This document shows positions 20,901 through 32,900 of a DNA stretch of 64,000 nt, in pieces. The DNA comes from Apostichopus japonicus (Eukaryota > Echinodermata > Holothuroidea > Aspidochirotida > Stichopodidae). Location: contig NC_092578.1 in assembly GCF_037975245.1 (NCBI RefSeq), positions 248,001 to 312,000 of the forward strand, in the 5' to 3' direction. Made by a program: the position numbers and the translations under genes. Each line of letters opens with the position of its first letter. The first letter of the stretch is position 1. The notes beneath the pieces were generated by a model that was given only the letters and a program-made list of their open reading frames with translations, did not search any database and had not been told where the DNA came from.

Positions 20901-23900
20901 ATCAGGTTATATCCAGGTAAGACTAGATGCAGTTAGGTTATATTCAGGTAAGACTAGTTGCAATCAGGTTATATTCAGGTAAGACTAGTTGCAATCAGGT
21001 TATATCCAGGTAAGACTAGATGCAATCAGGTTATATTCAGGTAAGACTAGATGCAATCAGGTTATATTCAGGTAAGACTAGATGCATTCAGGTTATATTC
21101 AGGTAAAACTAGTTGCAATCAGGTTATATTCAGGTAAGACTAGTTGCAATCAGGTTATATCCAGGTAAGACTAGATGCATTCAGGTTATATTCAGGTAAG
21201 ACTAGTTGCAATCAGGTTATATTCAAGTAAGACTAGATGGAATTAGGTTATATTCAGGTAAGACTAGATGCAATCAGGTTATATTCAGGTAAGACTAGAT
21301 GCATTCAGGTTATATTCAGGTAAAACTAGTTGCAATCAGGTTATATTCAGGTAAGACTAGTTGCAATCAGGTTATATCCAGGTAAGACTAGATGCATTCA
21401 GGTTATATTCAGGTAAGACTAGTTGCAATCAGGTTATATTCAGGTAAGACTAGTTGCAATCAGGTTATATTCAGGTAAGACTAGTTGCAATCAGGTTATA
21501 TCCAGGTAAGACTAGTTGCAATCAGGTTATATTCAGGTAAGACTAGATGCAATCAGGTTATATTCAGGTAAGACTAGTTGCAATCAGGTTATATTCAGGT
21601 AAGACTATTTGTAATCATGTCATATCCAAGTAAGGCTAGCTGCAAGCATATCATATTCAGGTAAGACTAGATGGAATTAGGTTATAATCAGGTAAGACTA
21701 GATGCAATCAGGTTATATTCAGGTAAGACTAGTTGCAATCAGGTTATATTCAGGTAAGACTAGATGCAATCAGGTTATATTCAGGTAAGACTAGTTGCAA
21801 TCAGGTTATATTCAGGTAAGACTATTTGTAATCATGTCATATCCAAGTAAGGCTAGCTGCAAGCATATCATATTCAGGTAAGACTAGATGGAATAAGGTT
21901 ATAATCAGGTAAGACTAGATGCAATCAGGTTATATTCAGGTAAGACTAGTTGCAATCAGGTTATATTCTGGTAAGACTAGATGCAATCAGGTTATATTCA
22001 GGTAAGACTAGTTGCAATAAGGTTATATTCAGGTAAGACTATTTGTAATCATGTCATATCCAAGTAAGGCTAGCTGCAAGCATATCATATTCAGGTAAGA
22101 CTAGATGGAATTAGGTTATAATCAGGTAAGACTAGATGCAATCAGGTTATATTCAGGTAAGACTAGTTGCAATCAGGTTATATTCAGGTAAGACTATTTG
22201 TAATCATGTCATATCCAAGTAAGGCTAGCTGCAAGCATATCATATTCAGGTAAGACTAGATGGAATTAGGTTATAATCAGGTAAGACTAGATGCAATCAG
22301 GTTATATTCAGGTAAGACTAGTTGCAATCAGGTTATATTCAGGTAAGACTAGATGCAATCAGGTTATATTCAGGTAAGACTAGTTGCAATCAGGTTATAT
22401 TCAGGTAAGACTATTTGTTATCATGTCATATCCAAGTAAGGCTAGCTGCAAGCATATCATATTCAGGTAAGACTAGATGGAATTAGGTTATAATCAGGTA
22501 AGACTAGATGCAATCAGGTTATATTCAGGTAAGACTAGTTGCAATCAGGTTATATTCAGGTAAGACTAGTTGCAATCAGGTTATATTCAGGTAAGACTAT
22601 TTGTAATCATGTCATATCCAAGTAAGGCTAGCTGCAAGCATATCATATTCAGGTAAGACTATATGGAATTAGGTTATAATCAGGTAAGACTAGATGCAAT
22701 CAGGTTATATTCAGGTAAGACTAGTTGCAATCAGGTTATATTCAGGTAAGACTAGATGCAATCAGGTTATATTCAGGTAAGACTAGTTGCAATCAGGTTA
22801 TATTCAGGTAAGACTAGATGCAATCAGGTTATATTCAGGTAAGACTAGATGCAATTAGGTTATAATCAGGTAAGACTAGTTGCAATCAGGTTATATTCAG
22901 GTAAGACTAGATGCAATCAGGTTATATTCAGGTAAGACTAGTTGCAATCAGGTTATATTCAGGTAAGACTAGATGCAATCAGGTTATATTCAGGTAAGAC
23001 TAGATGCAATTAGGTTATAATCAGGTAAGACTAGATGGAATTAGGTTATATTCAGGTAAGACTAGATGCAATCAGGGTATATTCAGGTAAGACTAGTTGC
23101 AATCAGGTTATATTCAGGTAAGACTAGATGCAATCAGGTTATATTCAGGTAAGACTAGTTGCAATCAGGTTATATTCAGGTAAGACTAGTTGCAATCAGG
23201 TTATATTCAGGTAAGACTAGTTGCAATCATGTCATATCCAAATAAGGCTAGCTGCAAGCATATCATATTCAGGTAAGACTAGATGGAATAAGGTTATAAT
23301 CAGGTAAGACTAGTTGCAATCAGGTTATATTCAGGTAAGACTAGTTGCAATCAGGTTATATTCAGGTAAGACTAGTTGCAATCATGTCATATCCAAATAA
23401 GGCTAGCTGCAAGCATATCATATTCAGGTAAGACTAGATGGAATTAGGTTATATTCAGGTAAGACTAGATGCAATCAGGTTATATTCAGGTAAGACTAGT
23501 TGCAATCAGGTTATATTCAGGTAAGACTAGTTGCAATCAGGTTATATTCAGGTAAGACTAGTTGCAATCAGGTTATATTCAGGTAATACTAGTTGCAATC
23601 ATGTCATATCCAAATAAGGCTAGCTGCAAGCATATCATATTCAGGTAAGACTAGATGCAAGCATATCATATTTAGGTAATTTGACTAGAATGCAGTTAGG
23701 TTATATCCAAGTTAGACTAGTTGCAATCATGTCTTTTCAAGTTATCGCTAGTTGCAATCATGTCATATCAAGGTAAAACTGTGATGGAAGATAATCTTCT
23801 AGCTAGCTAAAAGTCCATATGTCTATTCCACTATTTACAGAATGTTCCACAGGTGTCTTATTGTTGGTAAATAACCTGGTAAAACAAGCAACACTTTTCC

Positions 23901-26900
23901 AAAGCAAATACATATCTGATTCATATTGAGAGCAAATGACATTTCAAACATACCATAAGCCTACAAACTTTGAAACAGTTTGAACACGGATGTGATATCA
24001 CAGATTCATTTTGTCCAGACTGCCAAATTGTTCCTAGGCGCCTCTGTTGCTGGGTCCTGTTTTTAAAAGAAACATAATGATCCATGACAGTGGTAACAAT
24101 TTGTTAGACTATTTATCTACATCAATGCAGTGTCACTAAAAAAGTATTATGTGATTTATAACAGGGTGCTAAAAGCCAGAAAGTAATCAATAAGCAAACT
24201 CTTCATCAAAGTGCTTTGAAATGATTTGGCAGATAGGCATCTTGTCTCTATGGGGTATGTGGTCCACCTAGATATATGGACACAGATTGAATCTGTCACT
24301 TTAAAACTATATTTGTACCACTATTTAAACATGCACTGAAAAATTTATATTGTCATTCACCTCAAAGGTTCCTAGTAACTCTATATATGAATTTGACAGG
24401 AAATTAAAGGAAAATTAGATCACATATTCCTCCATCCTCTGCAATTTCCCCAGTTCTAACATTTCCTTCTATTTGCAGACTGAACTGTTGTACACATGCC
24501 AGAGCACTGTCTTGTCTTGTCTTGTCTTTTGTATGTATGATGTAAAAAATGGTATGTGAAAAGTATGAGTCACCAGTTGTGATGATCTTGTAAGATGTGT
24601 CAAAGTCAGTTTGAGATTTGTCAGTATCCTTGAATTATTTTTTAAATTTATTTCAGTCTGGTAGCTGATGTTGTCATCTTCAATTCCAGCTACAACATGT
24701 CGTCATTCCTTTCATCAATCCCATCGTTCCTCAACTTGATTCCCGACCACAGACCTCAGAACATTCCCCAGCAAATAACACCAAAGTGTCACGTCATCTA
24801 CCTCCCATTGCCTATCATTAGTTTCCCACATGATGCTATCTGCTCGTTGAAGAAAGTACCAACATATAAGGCTCAACTGCAAGAAGAGCAAGGGAAAAGT
24901 AGCCAAAGAGGAGTTAGTTCCAAGGGTGACAGTTACAGCCCAGTCAAGAGCAAAACTATAGAAACATCATCAGTAACAATAAAGCCTTCACATACCAAGG
25001 ATGATTCTTTGAAGCTAGCTGATGTAGATTTCATTTCAAATATGCAAAAGGCTAATAGTGTAAACCTTCATCAAGAGAGAGAAAGTTGTGAGAATGAAAA
25101 CCATCAAGCCTTCTTGAATCCTGAAGAGATTTTCCTGAAAGATAAAACTGTTGGTGGTCACATATGCAGTGATGTTTCCTCAACACATTCATCGCTCAGG
25201 GAAGGAAAAAGAAGTCAGTTTCTGCACATTGTCTGGCCTCATCGATGGTAAAACTTGACTTGATTATAAAAAAGAATATTCATCTAAGTGTTAGCTGTTA
25301 CCTTTTAAGAGCATTTTAATATCATTCACAAGGTTGGTATTTTGATGGTTTGATATAAGGAAAGCAGTCATTTGTAATTATGTTCTTTAATACACTAAAG
25401 AACATAAGAAAGAAACATTTCCAGGCAATACTTTATCTGTGGAACTAATGGACAAGCATGAAAAACTGAACATGATTTCATGTTTCTTATGTGTGTATGT
25501 TTAGAGTGTTCTAGGACAATCTTCTGCTGTAGAGTTTCTGATTCCACTACTATTACCTCTTATTATGTTTTAGTCTTAAAGTTGAATTGCATTTGAACAA
25601 AGATGCATTTACATGACTGCATTCTGGAATTCCTTAATTTGTCTTGTAGTGATTATGATACAGGATGGTGACTAAAACAAATGGTTTACTAATTGGGACA
25701 TTTGATTATGATAATCCATTCCATCTAAAACAAATGGTTTACTAATTGGTGCATTTGATTATGATACAGGATGGTGTCTAAAAAAATGGTTCACTTATTG
25801 GTGCATTTGATTATTATACTTCATGCTATCTAAAACAATTGGTGTACTAAGTTTTGCATTTCATTATTCAATGAAATCTATACTTCTGCAGGGAACACGA
25901 CAAGAACCCAGAGATGTTCTTTTCTGTTCTTCTCCAACTTCAAGAAGAAGGTTATGACTTCAGACTTTCAGTACTTGGTGGCCAATTTTCCAAAGTACCA
26001 GGTAATTCTATCAGATAGATTTCTGTGTAATATTGCTTCTTTCTTTGTTCCATATAAATTCAGGCATTTGTTTCTTGAGCTTTAGGAAGCAATTTCTAAC
26101 CACTCAGTTTCCCTAGCATGTATTTAAGAAGCAATATAATCATGCCATCCTTAAAGTTTGATACTACGGTTCAAATTTAGTGCATTAATTTAGTGCAAGA
26201 GAACCAGATTATGTTGAAGCAATGGGTTTCTTTGTGGAGCAGCTTTAAGACAAATGGTTAATAAGCTTTGAATGGGTCAGCAGTCGTTACAGTTGCTTGG
26301 AATTTAATTTTGATGGTTGGAGTTGATTGGTGACATGTGACAAATATTTCTTGACAATATGGCTGCACAGCTGTGTAGAGAGAACACAAAACCCAAAGTA
26401 GCACATGTGATCTGAGAATGTGCCATGTACTACACTCAGTATCACATGTGATCTGAGAATCTGCCATGTACTACACTCAGTATCACATGTTATCTGAGAA
26501 TAGGCCATGTGCTACACTCAGTATCACATGTGATCTGAGAATCTGCCATGTACTACACTCAGTATCACATGTGATCTGAGAATGTGCCATGTACTACACT
26601 CAGTATCACATGTTATCTGAGGATCTGCTATGTGCAACACTCAGATGTTATCTGAGAATCTGCCATGTACTACACTCAGTATCACATGTGATCTGAGAAT
26701 AGGCCATGTACTACACTCAGTATCACATGTTATCTGAGAATTTGCCATGTGTTACACTCAGATGTGATCTGAGAATCTGCCATGTACTACACTCAGTATC
26801 ACATGTTATCTGAGAATCTGCCATGTGTTACACTCAGTATCACATGTGATCTGAGGATCTGCTATGTGCAACACTCAGATGTTATCTGAGAATCTGTCAT

Positions 26901-29900
26901 GTACTACACTCAGTATCACATGTGATCTGAGAATCTGCCATGTGTTACACTCAGTATCACATGTGATCTGAGGATCTGCTATGTGCAACACTCAGATGTT
27001 ATCTGAGAATCTGTCATGTACTACACTCAGTATCACTTGTGATCTGAGAATCTGCCATGTGTTACACTCAGTATCACATGTGATCTGAGGATCTGCTATG
27101 TGCAACACTCAGATGTTATCTGAGAATCTGTCATGTACTACACTCAGTATCACATGTGATCTGAGAATCTGCCATGTGTTACACTCAGTATCACATGTGA
27201 TCTGAGGATCTGCTATGTGCAACACTCAGATGTTATCTGAGAATATGTCATGTACTACACTCAGTATCACATGTTATCTGAGAATAGGCCATGTGTTACA
27301 CTCAGTATCACATGTGATCTGAGGATCTGCTATGTGCAACACTCAGATGTTATCTGAGAATCTGCCATGTGCAACACTCAGTATCACATGTGATCTGAGA
27401 ATAGGCCATGTGCAACACTCAGTATCACATGTGATCTGAGAATGTGCCATGTACTACACTCAGTATCACATGTGATCTGAGAATCTGCCATGTACTACAC
27501 TCAGTATCACATGTGATCTGAGAATCTGCCATGTACTACACTCAGATGTGATCTGAGAATCTGCCATGTGCTACACTCAGTATCACATGTTATCTGAGAA
27601 TGTGCCATGTGCTACACTCAGTAGCACATGTGATCTGAGAATCTGCCATGTGCTACACTCAGTAGCACATGGATCTGAGAATCTGCCATGTGTTACACTC
27701 AGATGTGATCTGAGAATCTGCCATGTGCTACACTCAGTATTTAAAACAAGATACAGTATTTAATTAAGATGTCCCATCAATATTGTAGTAGCACATTTAA
27801 CACATTTGTTCTGAAGAATTGTTCCCATTTTATTTTATCATGCATTATCACATGTAGCAATCTCATCACTGATTTTCCTTTCCGATTCCTATTTATTGTC
27901 TTTACTTGAAAGCCATTTTTGCTGATGCTAAGAGGCAGCTAGCATCAAAGATAGCAGACTGGGGTTACCAACCGTCTAAGGACTGCTATTATTCTATCTT
28001 GAGGGAATCAGATGTCGTCGTTTCTACTGCTTACCATGAGTTCCTTGGATTAGCCATGTAAGTCTCACTCATCCCATAGCCAAATCTGGTGAGGATAACT
28101 TACATTCTTACTGGTAAATTTAGAGCTGTAATTAATCACTGCTAGGTGAAGACCATTGCTCCTGTCCTCCCCCATGTAGTTACCACCCTACTTCATGCCA
28201 TCCCATCACTTAATGGTGGCGTTCTAGCTGGATACACTGCTTTCATTCTAGCAGACACTAAACTGAAACACACCTCAACAAGGGTGTTCAAAGTAAAATT
28301 GGATTGTTGCAGTTTGAAGTACTTTTACTGTTCATACCTAGTTGTTCTAGTCAATTTATTAACTCTGCACTAGAGCTTGGGAATATGCCAGTAAGTATAC
28401 ATGCAAATTGGAACATAGTAATGACTGATAAGTTGTGGAAAATACATATTTTCTTTTCTGGTTTAAACCATGGGATTGAGATAATAACTGACACAAAATA
28501 GAAGGAGATATATATGATCTAGTGAACATAGAAATCATAACAAGCGAGCTTGATAGCAGTAGGGAACAAAGAAGCAGAAACATGAATTATTCATTTCTGA
28601 GTTGAGACCATGTCAAGTAAGGGTCCCTATATTAAATATAAGCCTGTTTGCAGCAACATGATGCTGGGAATTAAAGCCCTGACAAGGAATGGTTGCAGTA
28701 GCAGTGTATTTACTTAAATTACAAAGGGAGGAGGATTAAATGAGAGGAAGCAGTTACATTTGCATATATGTTAATATGCACTTTTTTGTTTTCTTTTCAT
28801 TGAAGTTTGCTCTTTAATATTCAGATGAGCTTACACTGTCCTTAGATTTCATGATGAAAAGCTTTAACTGGTTTAAAATAGAATTGAAAAAAGAAGAATA
28901 TTGAACCAAAAAGGGGAAATAGCAGACACGTATGTATCATATAGAAAGGTTTGAACATCAATATGAATTATGCTTAGAGCTAAAGTGAAAGAGGAAATAC
29001 ATGATGGACTAACCATTCTTGGAAATCACTTTACATGCATAAAACTAAATTGCCTGGTACTTGTACCATAGTGTTGTTTCAATAGTTGCTGATATGTTTC
29101 ACTTTTGTTGTGGTTACAAAACTTGAAATGTTACTAAGCTTTGATGCACATATGTTTCCCTTCAGCCTGTTAACATTAACCTTTTTGGCTAAGATAATGT
29201 GTTAGAATCTATTTCCTGTCCAAGGGACTCATTATACTGAGGATGTAACATATTCATGATCACACAGTCACCATCTCCACGCAAGGGGACCTGTGTTAAG
29301 AGTGCATCAGTCATTTGGTTTTCATGCCCAGTCTCTATCTTGGGTGATACCTTTTATACTTCATACATGTTATACTTCATACCTGTTATACTTCATACCT
29401 GTTATACTTCATACCTGTTTTACTTGATACAAAGAGATCTGCCATATGATATTCAGAGATATCTGTTATTCTTAATACCTGTTATACTTAATACCTCTTC
29501 TAATTTATACAAAGAGTCCTGTAATACTTCATAGCTACCTGCTATACTTCATACTTTTTTTTGGCAGACTTCATTTGCATACATAATACATCTGTCATTT
29601 GTTCCATGTATTTCTGTGAAATGAAGATGTTCACTTATATATATTTCAATAAATGTTCATTCTTTCATTTTAGGTTGGAAGCTGCCTTTCTTGGTTGTCA
29701 CCCCCTTTGCCCAAACCGTCTTGTATATCCCGAAATCTTTCCAAGTAAGCCCATACCTTTTCACCAAACTGTTAATTTATATTTCATATTGACATTGACA
29801 GGCAATTTAACATGACAAGGAGAACTTTGTAATTTAGGGAATTGTTATCAGATTCTGTTTCACTTTTGTTTTATTATTTCCAGATTCCTGCCTTTACAAC

Positions 29901-32900
29901 ACACAACAGCAGCTCTTCAAGAAACTACGAGAATTCTGTAGAAGACCCTGGTTAGCCAAGGCAAAATTCCCAAATGTAAAAACAGCTTTGTTTGAAGTAT
30001 TATAGTACTGTATTACAGTATTATTATTAACAGTATTATTATTAACAGTATTATTATTAACTGTGTTAAGTATGATTTACAGTATTACAGTATTTACAGT
30101 ATTAGTATTAACAGTATGATTAACAGTATTATAAACAGTAGTAAGTATGATTAACAGTATTACAGTATTTACAGTATCATTATTAACAGTACTGAGTATG
30201 ATTAACAGTATTACAGTATTATTATCATAAACAGTATTAAGTATGATTAACAGTATTACAGTATTTACAGTATCATTATTAACAGTACTGAGTATGATTA
30301 ACAGTATTACAGTATTATTATCATAAACAGTATTAAGTATGATTAACAGTATTACAGTATTATTATCATAAACAGTATTTAGTATGATTAACAGTATTTA
30401 CAGTATTATTATTAACAGTACTAAGTATGAGTAACAGTATTACAGTATTATTATCATAAACAGTATTAATTATGATTAACAGTATTACAGTATTATTATC
30501 ATAAACAGTATTTAGTATGATTAACAGTATTTACAGTATTATTATTAACAGTACTAAGTATGAGTAACAGTATTACAGTATTATTATCATAAACAGTATT
30601 AATTATGATTAACAGTTTAACAGTATTTTCAGTAATATTATTAACATTACTCAGTATGATTAACAGTATAACAGTATTATTATCATAAACAGTATTACAG
30701 TATTATTCATAACAGTATTACAGTGTTTACAGTATTATTATTAACATTACTAAGTATGATTAACAGTATTACAGTATTATTATCATAAACAGTATTAAGT
30801 ATGATTAACAGTATTACAGTGTTTACAGTATTATTATTAACATTACTAAGTATGATTAACAGTATTACAGTATTATTATCATAAACAGTATTAAGTATGA
30901 TTAACAGTATTTACAGTATTGTTATTAACATTACTAAGTATGATTAACAGTATTACAGTATTATTCATAACAGTATTACAGTGTTTACAGTAGTGCAGAT
31001 AGTTGTAATCGATTAATCGCCAGTAGTTGCGATTACACTTTGGAAGTTTGATTAATCGCCCTCAAAACCTAAGTTGCAATTACTCAACTACAAGCTAGCA
31101 CTACACATAATCTGCTTTTGAAAAATAGCCTTAGCTATCAAAAACATCATAAAGCAGTTTTGTCAGCAAATATTGCAATAAGTATACAGTTCTCACAATG
31201 CTACACTAACACTGTGCTGTGTTAAAAATTGGCAAGCACCTGCTCCGGCTAGATTCATGCGTTTGCTTGTCAGTAATATAATTGTTCTGAAATGCAACAT
31301 TCAGTCCTAGCAATGTTTAATCAATGCACATAACCCCAAGTTCGTAACGTATTAATCTTTTACGATTGCCAAAGTATTTGTCATTTCTTCAGACATGTTT
31401 ACAATTACTTCATTACTGGCCTGGTTCGTATTTATCGGATGTCTGATAGAGTGTGTCGATTGCAGTGTAGTGTCATTTCAATGTGAAATATATGTGCCTG
31501 CTATTGCGCTAGGCTCCAGCCTAGCCTAGAATGTTGAACGTCCTTCTACAGAAAACTCTTGTATACTTATCATCACACCACTGCAAAGTGTTACATCTAT
31601 TCATTGTGTGCATGTTTACTTTTGTTAGTGCTAGTAGTTTGTAGTAGCCTCGTAGATTCATTCAAAAGTTTTTGATTTACTGTGGAAGATTTAAGAAACA
31701 TAGATTGAAACTTGTTCACAGTTTTTGGTTGGTAGATGTTTAAACATGATTTAGACACCACGCGTTAAGACACGAAAGAACAAATAAGGACAGTGTACCA
31801 TGGAGAAAGATTTCTTTTGACTATATCTGCAATGTAAAATGACAGTAATGAGGTCATATCTATAACCAAGTAATCGCAGTAATCGCGAGAGGAGCTATGC
31901 AATTAATCGACTTTAAAAGAAAGAGTTGACTATCAGCACTAATTTACAGTATTATTAACAGCATTAAGTATGATTGAAAGTATTTACGATATTATTATTA
32001 ACAGTATTAAGTATGATAAACAGTATTCACAGTATTATTATTACAGTACTACAGTATTATTTTTAACAGAATTACATTATTATTAGTAGTATTACAGTAT
32101 TATTATTAGTACAGTATTATTATTGATAGCATTACAATATTATTGTTAACAAATTACATTATTATTTTTAACAGTTTGACAGTATTATTATTAACAGTAT
32201 TATTACTAAAGTATTACAGTATTATTACTAACAGAATTACAGTATGATTATTACTAACAGTATTACAGTATTATTACCAGTTTTTGGTATGATTAACAGT
32301 ATTACATTATTACAGTAGTATTATTATCAAACAGTATGTCAATATTATTTGTAGTATTATAGTATTATTTCTTACATTATTACAGTATTATCACTACCAG
32401 AATTAAGTATGATTAACAGTATCACAATATTATTACTAGCAATATCACATATTATTATTATTAACAGTATTATCATATTTTGCTAACAGTATCATAGTAT
32501 TATCATTAGTAACAGTATTACAGTCTTATTATTACTAACAGTATTACAGTATTATTATTACTAACATTATATTATGGACTATGTGACAAAAGTCTTGTAT
32601 TTAAGCAGTGAACATTACATTGTTTATCCTTTATCCTGTGTGGGCTTGTTTTATTGTCATTGCTGAAGGAACAGCTTCCAACTTTACAAAAAAAAATTCC
32701 CAATGTCAAGACGCAATAAGTACACCCCTTCTCCCCCTCCCCCACTCCCACCACAAAGAAAACATGGTTTGATATTCTACCTGTAGCTCTGTAATAAAAA
32801 ATGTCTTACAAAACTTCTTTGTTGAAATTGCATTTCAGATCGACTTTAGCAGATTCAGCCAAGATTGTCTTCTTCCGAAGTATGAAGCAATTTTGAAGCC

